From: Sphingomonas tagetis
GTDB lineage: Bacteria; Pseudomonadota; Alphaproteobacteria; Sphingomonadales; Sphingomonadaceae
Direction of reading: 5' to 3'
Assembly (NCBI RefSeq): GCF_024211275.1
Contig: NZ_JAMLDX010000023.1
Coordinates: forward strand, 1-56,689
DNA: 56,689 nucleotides
Positions 25,227 to 33,887 of this stretch are shown piece by piece. Made by a program: the position numbers and the translations under genes. Under the pieces are notes generated by a model. The model saw only the letters and a list, made by a program, of their open reading frames with translations. It was not told the origin of the DNA and made no database searches. Each line of letters begins with the position of its first letter. Positions within the stretch are counted from its first letter, which is position 1.

Positions 25227-26120
25227 ATGCAGATCGTCGATGCTCATCATCACCTGTGGGACGCCGCCGACCCCCGTTACATGAATTTTCGAGGTGGCGG
25301 ACGGCAGCGCTTCTGGGGCAACTTCAACGAGACCAGCGCGCGTTACCTGGTCGATGACTATCTGCGCGATTTCAGGCCTGCCGGCCTGGTCAAGTCGGTG
25401 CATGTCGAAGCCGGGTTCGACCCTTCCGATCCAATCGCCGAGACGCGACTGCTGCAGGCGATGGCTGACGATCCCACCGCCGCCGGATTTCCCCATGCGA
25501 TCGTCGCACTGACCGACCTTTCGGATCCGCAAGTTGAGCGCGTGCTCGAAGCACAGGCGAGCCACGCCAATGTCCGCGGCGTCCGGCAGATGCTGAACCG
25601 TGATGAGACCTCGATGTTGTGCCTCGCCGATCGCGACCATCTGGCGGACTCGCAGTGGCAACGCAATTTCGCGCTGCTGCGCGGCTATGGCCTGTCGTTC
25701 GACCTCTCCGTCAATCCCGCGCAGATGCCGCAAGCGGCGGCCTTGGCCCGCGCCCATCCCGACATCCCGCTTGCGCTATGCCATCTGGGCTTTCCGATTG
25801 AGCGCCATGGCTGGGGGATCGAGTGCTGGCGAGCTGGGATGGCGGCATTGCGCGACTGCCCGAACGTGTGCGTCAAAATGTCGGGGATCGGGATGTTTGA
25901 CCGCTATTGGACGCGCGAGAGCGTGCGGCGGATCGTCTGCGAGGCTCTGGACCTGTTCGGCCCTGACCGGATGATGTTCGGGTCGAACTTCCCGATCGAC
26001 AAGCTGATGGCGTCGGCGGTCGAGCTCAAACAGGCGCTGCTCGATGTCACCGGCATGCTGTCGGACGAGGAGCAACGGCAACTGTTCTTCGGGACGGCTT
26101 CGCGCTTCTACCGCATCTGA
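25227..26120 (+). CDS. Amidohydrolase-2 family metal-dependent hydrolase
   Basis: A 297-residue TIM-barrel hydrolase of the lactonase/amidohydrolase-2 type. It starts MQIVDAHHHLWD, with the HxH metal motif at the barrel entry. ALCHLGFPIE gives the mid-barrel His, and MMFGSNFPIDKL is the C-terminal motif where Asp is often Asn in this subfamily. Relatives hydrolyse lactones, cyclic dicarbonyls or decarboxylate aromatic acids. It is the last gene of the plus-strand run and ends eleven bases from the convergent MFS gene. Confidence 0.88.
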   Translation: MQIVDAHHHLWDAADPRYMNFRGGGRQRFWGNFNETSARYLVDDYLRDFRPAGLVKSVHVEAGFDPSDPIAETRLLQAMADDPTAAGFPHAIVALTDLSDPQVERVLEAQASHANVRGVRQMLNRDETSMLCLADRDHLADSQWQRNFALLRGYGLSFDLSVNPAQMPQAAALARAHPDIPLALCHLGFPIERHGWGIECWRAGMAALRDCPNVCVKMSGIGMFDRYWTRESVRRIVCEALDLFGPDRMMFGSNFPIDKLMASAVELKQALLDVTGMLSDEEQRQLFFGTASRFYRI

Positions 26121-26131
26121 TCGCGGCACCG

Positions 26132-27304
26132 TCAGCTTGTCGCGGTGACGGGCCCGGTCCGGCGCGGGACCTGGAGCATGACAACCGCGATCACGGCCAG
26201 CGCCACCGCGCCACCCGCCGTGTACAACGCGCCCTCCGCACCAGCCGGCCGGACGAGGCGCGAGGTGAGCAACGGCCCGACGGCCGAACCCAACAGCGCC
26301 GCGCCCATGAACTTGCCCGCCGCGCGTCGCGATGGGTCGGCCGCGATCAATAGCGGCATCAGAAACGGCGCGGAGAGCGCGAAGGTGAAGCCGTACGCCG
26401 CCGCGGTCGCCCAGAACAACCAGCCCGGCGGCTGCAGGTGAAAGGCCATGATCGCGCCGAGCGCGATGACCGCGCCGATGGCCAGCGCCCTGGGATAGAC
26501 GATCCGCTTCGCGACGGCGGCGGCGATGACGCCGCCGCCGATCTGGCCCGCCAGTAGCGCGACGAACGCCCCGTGTGCGGCCTGAGCGTCGAGCCCGGCG
26601 CCGCGCGCCAGCGGCACCAGGTAGCTCAGCAGCGACATCGTGCCGGCCCATACCAGCATCACGACCGCCAGCGCCAACCAGCCGCGCGCCGGCATCCGAG
26701 CGCTATCCCGCTGCTTTCCATCCGGCGCATCGTGCATGTCGCTGGGGATGAGGAAGGATGCGAAGAAGCCGGTGCTGACAACCGCCGCGGTGGTCACGAA
26801 CGCGGCGTTGATCCCCCAACGCGGCAGCAACACGGCGGCAAGCAGGCTCGACACCGCGAGCTTGAGCAGCGTAATCGAGATTTCCGAATAGGCCATCAGT
26901 CGCGCAGGCCCCGCCGAGCGCGCGATGACGCCCATGCCGGTCCATAGCAACAGACCCTGTGGAACGCTGCAGATCGCCGACAGCAAGAGCACACCGGTGC
27001 CGCTCTGCCGGGTATAGAGGAGCTGCAGCGGCACCAGCGTCGCGACGCATAGCGCGATCAACAGCCGCTGCCGCTTCCGCTTGAGCACGGCATCCGCCGC
27101 CAGATTGACAATCCCCATCACGAGCGCCTGGATCGTCATAGCCAGTCCGATCTGGCGGAGGTCCAGACGACCTTCCTCGACCAACCCGCCATAGAGCAAT
27201 GGCGCGATGCCGTACATCGTCATGGCCGAGACCATCACCACCACGCCGGCCAGAGCGCTGGCGGTATGAACGCCGCGGGGCGTCGGGCTTTCTTCGCTGA
27301 TCAT
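26132..27304 (-). CDS. MFS transporter
   Basis: A 390-residue inner-membrane protein with about twelve hydrophobic segments, for example VVMVSAMTMYGIAPLLYGGL near the start and WLALAVVMLVWAGTMSLLSY in the second half. A cytoplasmic basic loop KRKRQRLL follows helix 2. It lies at the end of the minus-strand operon that begins with the TonB-dependent receptor. It may carry the substrate or a breakdown product across the inner membrane. Direction and solute cannot be inferred. Confidence 0.9.
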   Translation of the reverse strand: MISEESPTPRGVHTASALAGVVVMVSAMTMYGIAPLLYGGLVEEGRLDLRQIGLAMTIQALVMGIVNLAADAVLKRKRQRLLIALCVATLVPLQLLYTRQSGTGVLLLSAICSVPQGLLLWTGMGVIARSAGPARLMAYSEISITLLKLAVSSLLAAVLLPRWGINAAFVTTAAVVSTGFFASFLIPSDMHDAPDGKQRDSARMPARGWLALAVVMLVWAGTMSLLSYLVPLARGAGLDAQAAHGAFVALLAGQIGGGVIAAAVAKRIVYPRALAIGAVIALGAIMAFHLQPPGWLFWATAAAYGFTFALSAPFLMPLLIAADPSRRAAGKFMGAALLGSAVGPLLTSRLVRPAGAEGALYTAGGAVALAVIAVVMLQVPRRTGPVTATS

Positions 27305-27336
27305 CGCTCGCCTTTCAGGGTGTTCGCAGGTGGCGG

Positions 27337-28320
27337 CTAGGCCGCGACGCGCGACGGTGTCGGGCGATCAGCCAGCGCCTTCAGGAGCGCGGCGGCATGA
27401 GTCACGATCGAGACCGGCCAGTCAGTGCCCGGCGCGGCCTGCGCATCGATATGACGGCGATCGCCAAGGACGATCAGCTCCCGCACGCCCTCGTCGAGCG
27501 CGTGGACTTCCTCGCACCATGCGCCCGGCTGCTGGATGCGAAGGTCGCCCTGACGATAGACTCGATCCCCGATCCGGTAGCTGCCCGCGATCACGATCCG
27601 CACAAGCTCCGTCCCGAACCGCGCGCGCGGCATGGCGCAGCCATTGGGCTCGACGTCGGTGCAGACAAGCACCGGACCGAGCGCCGGATCACCCATCAGC
27701 GAGATCGCGGCACGCACGCCCGGCGCGACCGCTTGCCAGTTGGCGGCATCGGCATAGGAGCCCGTCAGTTTTCCCATTCGCAACCTGGGCGCCAGCGTTG
27801 TGACAATCGCCGAGGGCCCCGCACCGTGCGCAGGATCGTCCGAGAAGATGTCGCCGCCCGCCATGCCGAAATCCGCGGCGATGTGCTTGAGCAGTTCGTT
27901 CTCGGGATTGGGATGAAACTCGACCGCCGGACGCATCTTCTGCCCGCGGCTGTCGCCCATGATGACTATTTCCCACTGGCCCTCGTCGCCATAGGTCACG
28001 TCGCCATGACCGGGATAGACGCGCCACCCCTCCTGGAAGCGGAATTCACCCGGGCCGTACACATCAGGGTCCATATGAATATGCCCCTTCAGCGCGACAC
28101 GGAAACTGTCGCTGGCATGGGCATGGGCCGGAGAGACCGGCAGCGTGGAGCCCGGCGCGGCGTTCAGCAGGCTGACAATCGGACCCGCAGCCTCGTCACC
28201 GACCATGATCAGGTTGAAGACGAACGCACCGCCCTTGAATTGATACCAGCCCTCGGTCGAGCGGATGCTCATGTCGATATGCTCTTCGAACGTCTCCGGC
28301 GTCCCACGCGTACGAAACAT
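27337..28320 (-). CDS. Double-cupin-like protein of unknown function
   Basis: A 327-residue protein with two cupin-like regions. The first shows HAHASDSFRVALKGHIHM and GPGEFRFQEGW, a typical first cupin motif and turn; the second (about 225-300) has FGTELVRIVIAGSYRIGD. The metal histidines are clear only in the first half. GGAGAG lies before the ATG at 28320; the longer frame overlaps the ferredoxin gene. It sits between a ferredoxin and an MFS gene. It resembles the three small cupins further upstream in the same operon in its GDEG and IVIMGD segments. I do not recognise a characterised homologue. Confidence 0.75.
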   Translation of the reverse strand: MFRTRGTPETFEEHIDMSIRSTEGWYQFKGGAFVFNLIMVGDEAAGPIVSLLNAAPGSTLPVSPAHAHASDSFRVALKGHIHMDPDVYGPGEFRFQEGWRVYPGHGDVTYGDEGQWEIVIMGDSRGQKMRPAVEFHPNPENELLKHIAADFGMAGGDIFSDDPAHGAGPSAIVTTLAPRLRMGKLTGSYADAANWQAVAPGVRAAISLMGDPALGPVLVCTDVEPNGCAMPRARFGTELVRIVIAGSYRIGDRVYRQGDLRIQQPGAWCEEVHALDEGVRELIVLGDRRHIDAQAAPGTDWPVSIVTHAAALLKALADRPTPSRVAA

Positions 28321-28373
28321 GGTGCTCTCCTCTCGAACAGATTCAGTTGCGACCGCCGTTGGGCTCTGCCGCG

Positions 28374-28691
28374 TCAATCAAAGGTGATGCTGATCCGCCG
28401 AGTCACTGGGCGTGACTGGCAGCCCAAAATATAGTTCTCGGCCAGATCGTCCTCCGCCAGCACTTCGTTGTGATCCATCGCCGCCTCCCCTTCGACGACA
28501 GTGCAGACACAGGCGCCGCATTTGCCAACGAGGCAGGAAAAGGGCGGGTTCAGATCCGCCTCCTGCATGATGGCGACGAGGGTGCGATCGCTTGGCCAGG
28601 CAATGCTGTAAGTGCTGCCGCCAAGCGCGACCTCGAGTTCGGCGGAGAACACATCGGTCCGTTCGCTCAATTCAGCCACGGCTTGCTCCAT
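28374..28691 (-). CDS. [2Fe-2S] ferredoxin, plant type, like the C-terminal domain of KshB/PaaE reductases
   Basis: A 105-residue ferredoxin with Cys53, Cys58, Cys61 and Cys91 in C-x4-C-x2-C...C spacing (FSCLVGKCGACVC and LGCQSRP). The stretch VEGEAAMDHNEVLAEDDLAE strongly recalls the C-terminal ferredoxin domain of oxygenase reductases such as KshB and PaaE, but the flavin and NAD domains are absent. It could feed the Rieske oxygenase encoded at 38736 or another oxygenase. AAGGGAG precedes the ATG. No separate reductase gene is present in the window. Confidence 0.92.
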   Translation of the reverse strand: MEQAVAELSERTDVFSAELEVALGGSTYSIAWPSDRTLVAIMQEADLNPPFSCLVGKCGACVCTVVEGEAAMDHNEVLAEDDLAENYILGCQSRPVTRRISITFD

Positions 28692-28755
28692 GGTTGCGCT
28701 CCCTTGTCAGCGTTGAATGGCGTGCACGAGACGCATGCGCAGACTATATCAGCGC

Positions 28756-30042
28756 TCATCTGGCGGCGCCTTTGGCCGGCCCTGCGACTTCGGCCGCCAG
28801 GACTCGGCCTCGATTTCGCTCGATCTTAACGACGGTGTTGTGCTTGCTCGCCATGGCGGCCATGTCCTCGAGCACCGCAGCCGCCCGCTCACCTTCCAGC
28901 GCATAGGGCTGGAAGATGTCCGCGCCCGCACCGGCGATCGGCACCAGGCTCACCGAGCGAATACCGGATTTGCCAAGCTTGAGCTCGGCCAGCACCGCGT
29001 CCTGATGCTCCAGTGTCCGTTCACTGGCGACCACATCGCCGAGCGAGTAGAATATCGGCTTGCCCTTGTAGATCTCGACTGCTTGCTGGACGTGCGAATG
29101 GCCGCCGAAGATGACGTCGGCGCCGCTGTCGATGAAGTCGTGCGCGAGCGTGACCTGCCGCTGGTGGATCCTCTTGTTGCCGCCCGGGACCGGCGCGAAC
29201 TGCCCCCAGTGGAGCGACAGCAAGACATGATCCACGCTTCCCCGGACGCGGGCGATATCCTCCTTGATGATGTCCGGATCGAGCGGCATGACGCCCGATC
29301 GTTCGTCCGTCACGAAGCCGATGATCCCCGAGTTCTCGATCTGGGTATAGGCCAGCACCGCGATCCGTATGCCGCCGCGCTCGATAATCAGCGGCTTTCG
29401 CGCATCGGCCAGGTTGCGCCCCGCGCCGACCTGTTGCACCCCGGCCCCGGCTAATGCGGAGAGCGTTTCCTGCAACCCGTCCCGCCCGGTATCGAGCGCG
29501 TGATTGTTCGCCATCGAAACGGCGGTGACCCCGGCCGCCTTGAGCGCGCCGGCAAATGCAGTCGGGGTGCGGAACAGTCCCGATCGCTCGGCCTTGTCGG
29601 CGAGGGGCGATTCCAGATTGGCCAAGACAATGTCCGCCTTGCGGAACACCGTCGAAATCCGTTTCAGCGGATAGGCCATCGATTCTTCGATCGAGTTGAA
29701 CTCGATCTGCGGGCCAGGGCCGGTGTAGAAGGCCATGAGCCTTGGCCAGCTCTCGAAATCCTTCTGATATTGCTGATAAGCCGGATCGCCGCGCGCCTTC
29801 CATTCAGCGAGGCGCGCATCGTACACGAGCCGCGGGACCGGCGGCATGCCCGGAGCGGCGCCCTCGAGCAGATACCGGCTGCGGTTCGCGACCTGCCGGA
29901 TATTGACGCCGGACCATTCGATGTCGCCCCCCAGGACGATGGTCACCTCGTCTTTCGGCGCAGCCTGCGGCCGGGCCGGGCTCGACAGGGAAAGCAGCGC
30001 GACCAACATCGCTGCATGGAGTTTACCGCGTGCGGTTGGCAT
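28756..30042 (-). CDS. CapA-like metallophosphatase family protein, exported
   Basis: A 428-residue protein of the PGA_cap/CapA calcineurin-like fold. A signal peptide (about residues 1-26, ending near ARPQA) suggests a periplasmic location. Metal motifs are visible: GGDIEWSG, NLESPLAD, SMANNHALDTG, LSLHWG and GGHSHVQQA. An insertion of about 80 residues separates the first two. GGAGG lies five bases before the ATG at 30042, which overlaps the end of the permease gene by 20 bases. CapA homologues are known from polyglutamate synthesis, but no capB or capC is nearby and the operon is catabolic. The role here is unknown. Confidence 0.85.
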   Translation of the reverse strand: MPTARGKLHAAMLVALLSLSSPARPQAAPKDEVTIVLGGDIEWSGVNIRQVANRSRYLLEGAAPGMPPVPRLVYDARLAEWKARGDPAYQQYQKDFESWPRLMAFYTGPGPQIEFNSIEESMAYPLKRISTVFRKADIVLANLESPLADKAERSGLFRTPTAFAGALKAAGVTAVSMANNHALDTGRDGLQETLSALAGAGVQQVGAGRNLADARKPLIIERGGIRIAVLAYTQIENSGIIGFVTDERSGVMPLDPDIIKEDIARVRGSVDHVLLSLHWGQFAPVPGGNKRIHQRQVTLAHDFIDSGADVIFGGHSHVQQAVEIYKGKPIFYSLGDVVASERTLEHQDAVLAELKLGKSGIRSVSLVPIAGAGADIFQPYALEGERAAAVLEDMAAMASKHNTVVKIERNRGRVLAAEVAGPAKGAAR

Positions 30043-30967
30043 AGCTGCCTCCGTTGAGATTGGGTGAAGGCCCGTCGTCACTTTCGCCGGCAGCCTCGGC
30101 CGACCGCAGCTTCGGCGCGAAGAGGATGGACAGCGAGGCGTAGATCACGACGAAGGCGACCATCCAGCGCAGACCCTCGACCGGGAGGGACTTGACCAGA
30201 TAGGCGGCGACGAGCACCGCCGGCAGGCCGCCCAGCGTCAAGCCGAGCGCGGTGCGGCCATCATGCTGCCCCGTCCGGATGAAGCCGGCCCCGCCGATGA
30301 GCAGCGGGAACAGATTCGCGCCCATCATGATCGGGAACGCCGCCAGTGGACTCATCCCCAGCAGGCTGAGCAGGATCAGGCAAGGCGCGTAATAGCCGAT
30401 GCCCAGCATCATCAGCCCGCCGAGCACGAAGCTGACCGCGATCGCCAGCGCCAGCTTCGCGCCCTCCAGCCCGCTGGCCTCCCCACCCGGCGGTAGCATG
30501 CCGAGATTCTTCGCGATGAACAGCGCCGCCGCGATCGCCAGCGCCGCTGCGATCACATATTGGATCGCACGCAGCGGCAATCTCCCGACGACACGCACGC
30601 CGACCATCGATCCGAGCGCAGCCGAAGCGATCATGCCGATCAGGGTCGAGGGGGCGACGGGGACGGCAGCGATGAAGATGAAGGATTGCGCGGCGCAGGG
30701 CAGCGCGTTGCCGACGTTCAGCGTGCCTGGAACGAGCCGATCGGGCACCCGCTTGAACAGCCTGAACACCGCCATCGTCGTCGCGAAGGAGCCGATGCCG
30801 AGCGTGTCGAAGAACAAGGTAACGGCACCGGTGATCAGGTCACCCGGCCGCATCAACTGCGCATCCCCCCGCCGCCGCGCGGTCAGCGCATGCCGCACCC
30901 ACACCGCGACGAACCACAGCGAGGTCAGCGCGATCGCGCAAAGCAGGACCAGCTCTACGTTGCTCAT
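30023..30967 (-). CDS. TauE/SafE-family (TSUP) membrane permease
   Basis: A 314-residue integral inner-membrane protein with about eight to nine hydrophobic helices. Typical motifs are GAVTLFFDTLGIGSFATTMA near the start and a second repeat MLGIGYYAPCLILLSLLGMS. Family members export sulfite, sulfoacetate or other organic anions. It overlaps the CapA-like gene by 20 bases, which supports cotranscription. It may expel a small anion produced during degradation, but the solute is not evident. Confidence 0.88.
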   Translation of the reverse strand: MSNVELVLLCAIALTSLWFVAVWVRHALTARRRGDAQLMRPGDLITGAVTLFFDTLGIGSFATTMAVFRLFKRVPDRLVPGTLNVGNALPCAAQSFIFIAAVPVAPSTLIGMIASAALGSMVGVRVVGRLPLRAIQYVIAAALAIAAALFIAKNLGMLPPGGEASGLEGAKLALAIAVSFVLGGLMMLGIGYYAPCLILLSLLGMSPLAAFPIMMGANLFPLLIGGAGFIRTGQHDGRTALGLTLGGLPAVLVAAYLVKSLPVEGLRWMVAFVVIYASLSILFAPKLRSAEAAGESDDGPSPNLNGGSYANRTR

Positions 30968-30998
30968 GAAACAGCCTCGTCAGCTTGGGGTGCGGGGG

Positions 30999-32291
30999 TC
31001 ATTGCTTGACGATCTCGCCGCCCTTCATGACGAACTCGACGCGTTCCATTGAGGTCATGTCGCGCAACGGGTCGCCCGAGGTCGCGATCATGTCGCCATA
31101 GCGACCGGGCTGGATGCTGCCGATCTTGTCCGCGGCGCCGATCAGCTCAGCGGAGTGGATCGTGGCCATCTGAAGCGCCGCCATCGCCGGGATGCCGGCC
31201 TTGACCAACAGCACCAGCTCATGCGTGGCCTTGCGCGGGCGGGTGTCGGTGCCGAACGCGATTTTCACGCCCATATTGTACGCGATGATCACGTTGCGAC
31301 CGGTCAGCCGCCCGATGGTGGTGATCTTGGCCCGGCCGGCTTCGCTGAGCATGTCGGGACGCGCCGCCGCCATCTCGGCGAGGTCCACGCCCGCCTGCAT
31401 GGTCGGCACGAACCAGCTGCCATTGGCCTTCATGATCTTGAAGGTCTCGGCGTCGGCGAACGTGCCGTGTTCGATCGAATCGACGCCGAGCCGCGCGGCA
31501 TGCTCCACGGCAGTCTTGCCATGCGCATGCGCTGCCACCTTCATGCCCAGCGCATGCGCGGTATCGACGAATGCCTTGATTTCCTCGTCCCTCAGCAGGA
31601 TCGCGCGCGGATCGTCACCGTCGCTCGACATGCCGCCTGAAATCGCGATCTTGACGAGATCGGCACCCTGTTTGTGCCGCAGCCGCACCAGCTCGATGGC
31701 CTGTTGCGGGCCACTGACGATATTGTCGTCCCATTCCGGCTTGTGCAGTGCCGGATCGAGGCCCGAGCTCATGTCGCCATGCCCCCCGGTCGGCGCGATC
31801 ATTCCGCCGGCAACCCACAGGCGCGGACCAAGCACCTTGTTAGCGGCGATCGCCTTCTTCAGCGTCACCATGACCGGGGTGTAACCGGACACGTCGCGGG
31901 CCGAGGTGAACCCCTCCTCAATCAGCATGCCGGCGTTGACGATGCCGGTGATGACCTGATCAGTCGGCGGCTTCTTGACCAGATGATTGAGGATCGGCGC
32001 TTCGAAGTCGATCGACATGTGCACATGGCAGTCGATCAGCCCGGGCATCACCGTCTTGCCCTTGAGATCGACAACCTCATAGCCGGCCGGCGTGACATAG
32101 CCCGGCGCCACCTGCTGGATGACGCCGTCGCGGATCAGCACCGACATTTGCTCGCGCGGCTGCGGCGATACGCCGTCGATCAACCGGCCGGCATGGACGA
32201 CGACATCCCTGGCCAGGCTGGCGCCCGACATGCACAGGGCGATCGCGGCCACGGCCGACCGGCCCAACATCATCAACACCGAACCGCGCAT
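30999..32291 (-). CDS. Secreted prolidase/imidazolonepropionase-like amidohydrolase
   Basis: A 430-residue amidohydrolase with an N-terminal signal peptide (about 1-27, ending GASLA), so probably periplasmic. Metal ligands: HxH in GLIDCHVHMS, the bridging lysine in LVKIAISGGM, His in AAHAHGKTAVEHA and DSIEHGTF, and Asp in AFGTDTRPRK. Relatives hydrolyse Xaa-Pro or N-acyl and N-methyl phosphonate dipeptides as well as carbamates. In an operon starting with a TonB receptor, it could cleave the imported compound in the periplasm. The exact substrate is unknown. Confidence 0.88.
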   Translation of the reverse strand: MRGSVLMMLGRSAVAAIALCMSGASLARDVVVHAGRLIDGVSPQPREQMSVLIRDGVIQQVAPGYVTPAGYEVVDLKGKTVMPGLIDCHVHMSIDFEAPILNHLVKKPPTDQVITGIVNAGMLIEEGFTSARDVSGYTPVMVTLKKAIAANKVLGPRLWVAGGMIAPTGGHGDMSSGLDPALHKPEWDDNIVSGPQQAIELVRLRHKQGADLVKIAISGGMSSDGDDPRAILLRDEEIKAFVDTAHALGMKVAAHAHGKTAVEHAARLGVDSIEHGTFADAETFKIMKANGSWFVPTMQAGVDLAEMAAARPDMLSEAGRAKITTIGRLTGRNVIIAYNMGVKIAFGTDTRPRKATHELVLLVKAGIPAMAALQMATIHSAELIGAADKIGSIQPGRYGDMIATSGDPLRDMTSMERVEFVMKGGEIVKQ

Positions 32292-32333
32292 CGCTGATTC
32301 CTTCTTTCACTCTGGCTTGGTCGTGGCAGTCGC

Positions 32334-32789
32334 TCAGCGCGCCAGATGCTCGTCGGTGCGCGCGCCGATCGACGCGATGACGGCGGCGAATTCGGCGCTG
32401 ACATCGGGTGCCGCATGCGGCGCCATGCCAGCGATATCGCCGAAGATCTCCACCGAGGTGCAGCCTTCGTCGCCGGCGGTCAGCGGACCATAGAATTCGT
32501 CGGGGCCGGAGGTCGCGACGTCGCCCGGCCGCAGCACCCGGCCATCTGGGAGGATCATCGATCCCTTGACCACGACCTCCATGCGCTGCGTGCCGTGCGC
32601 GTGGCGCTGGAGAACATGGCCTGGCGGCAGCTGGAGCAGCATGACCGCGGGCGGGCTCGCCGATTTGTCGCCGAGCACGACCACGCCCAGATCGATGCCC
32701 TGTTCGTGCGCGATCTCCCGCGAGAATTCGAAGCCCTTGGTCGTCATTTCGGCGAGTACGTCGCACTCGCCATGTTGGTAAACAGCCAT
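32334..32789 (-). CDS. Small cupin protein
   Basis: A 151-residue single-domain cupin. HAHGTQRMEVVVKGSM is the first metal motif, GDVATSGPDEFYGPLTAGDE the turn, and GCTSVEIFGD the second strand block. It shares the FYGP...EGCT signature with the protein at 33302. It could be a dioxygenase, isomerase or ligand-binding protein; nothing in the sequence selects one. It is the third of three adjacent cupin genes. Confidence 0.82.
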   Translation of the reverse strand: MAVYQHGECDVLAEMTTKGFEFSREIAHEQGIDLGVVVLGDKSASPPAVMLLQLPPGHVLQRHAHGTQRMEVVVKGSMILPDGRVLRPGDVATSGPDEFYGPLTAGDEGCTSVEIFGDIAGMAPHAAPDVSAEFAAVIASIGARTDEHLAR

Positions 32790-32822
32790 GATCGCCCTTC
32801 CCTCAGGATGAAGTCGTTTGCG

Positions 32823-33305
32823 TCAGAAGAAGATGTCGGGGCGAGGCAGTCCCGCCTTGTCGCAGGCCGCGAGGTAATTCGCGACATACGCCTCCGGCGT
32901 GATGGTCTGCGTGACCTCCAGCGTCTGCGGATCAATCTGCTCGAGCGTGCCGTGGCTGATATAGACGGCATCGACGGGCTCGGACCCGGCGAGGAATTTG
33001 TGGATCACGCCCGGCGGCTCGAAGATGTAGGTGCCGGGGCGGTATTCGTAGCTGCGGTCATGGCCCCAACAGCCCGAATTGGTCCAGCCGAACACCGGAC
33101 CCAGATGCCGGTGCAATCCGCTTTCGGCACCGGCGCGCGCGCGGATTTGCGTGACCACCACGCCATCCTCCAGCCGGGCATGAAGGATGCGCACCGATAG
33201 GCCGTCCAGGAATTCGATCCACGGAATCTCGTCGCTGTGCATGTGGAACGTGGTCAAGTCGATTGGCGCGGCGCGCCGTTCGACCTCGATGCCGCTAGCC
33301 GTCAT
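32823..33305 (-). CDS. Small cupin, resembling 2,4'-dihydroxyacetophenone dioxygenase-type proteins
   Basis: A 160-residue cupin. Segments GAESGLHRHLGPVFGWTNSG and YEYRPGTYIFEPPGVIHKFL are typical of ChrR-like and 2,4'-dihydroxyacetophenone dioxygenase-like cupins, with candidate metal histidines in LHRH and VIHKF. Its start overlaps the stop of the preceding cupin (ATGA), showing tight coupling. It could cleave a C-C bond with O2. Function is not certain. Confidence 0.83.
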   Translation of the reverse strand: MTASGIEVERRAAPIDLTTFHMHSDEIPWIEFLDGLSVRILHARLEDGVVVTQIRARAGAESGLHRHLGPVFGWTNSGCWGHDRSYEYRPGTYIFEPPGVIHKFLAGSEPVDAVYISHGTLEQIDPQTLEVTQTITPEAYVANYLAACDKAGLPRPDIFF

Positions 33306-33706
33306 CGCATTTCTCCCGATCGGACCAATTTGGCCGTCTGTTTTGCCTTGCCGAGCATCATCGGTGGCGACTTTGCACCGTTCTGAAATACGATCAGCAC
33401 GGTGCAGCCCTCGGGTCCGACCTTGATTGGGCCGTAGCCTGTGCCCGCCGAGGCCCAGCGCACGTCACCGGCGGCAAAGTCGATCTTGCCAACCATCTGC
33501 GAGCCCTGGGTAATATATTCGATGTAGTTGCAGTCGTGCGTGTGCGGATCGACGACCTCACCCGGCGCAAACTGCGCGAGCACCATCAGCGGGCCCGCCC
33601 CGGCATCGTCGGGATCAAGCGGGAAACCGGCATAGCGGACACCGTCGCCAGCCCGCGTCCACTCGATATCCCGCGCAAAAATATCCTTGTGCCCGCGTCC
33701 GGCCAT
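33302..33706 (-). CDS. Small cupin protein
   Basis: A 134-residue cupin with metal motif DPHTHDCNYIEYITQGSQMV and the block GTGYGPIKVGPEGCTVLIVF. GGAGAG precedes the ATG at 33706; an in-frame ATG at 33739 would add eleven residues. It is the first of three adjacent cupin genes and lies 181 bases downstream of the TonB receptor gene. It is closest in pattern to the cupin at 32334, suggesting local duplication. No enzymatic role can be assigned. Confidence 0.82.
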   Translation of the reverse strand: MAGRGHKDIFARDIEWTRAGDGVRYAGFPLDPDDAGAGPLMVLAQFAPGEVVDPHTHDCNYIEYITQGSQMVGKIDFAAGDVRWASAGTGYGPIKVGPEGCTVLIVFQNGAKSPPMMLGKAKQTAKLVRSGEMR

Positions 33707-33887
33707 TGGTGCTCTCTCCGCCTTGGTTGCGGCTGACATGGTCTATTCCGACCACGGCAAGCCACTGCGCTGCCGGCTATTATCGGCCAGCAACGTCCAT
33801 CGCCGCGCATCGCCCGACCTGCGCCATCGCGATCGGGCCTCTCATGGGGGCGGCGACGGCCTGCCGCCCGCCGCCCAGCGCACCATC

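Noticed and set aside
28756..30042. Capsule (poly-gamma-glutamate) synthesis from the CapA-like gene
   Set aside because: No capB or capC homologues, and the operon is transport and catabolism.
16120..30967. Taurine/sulfonate pathway suggested by a TauD-like oxygenase and a TauE/SafE-like permease
   Set aside because: The two genes are 13 kb apart on opposite strands, and no taurine transporter or sulfoacetaldehyde acetyltransferase gene is seen.
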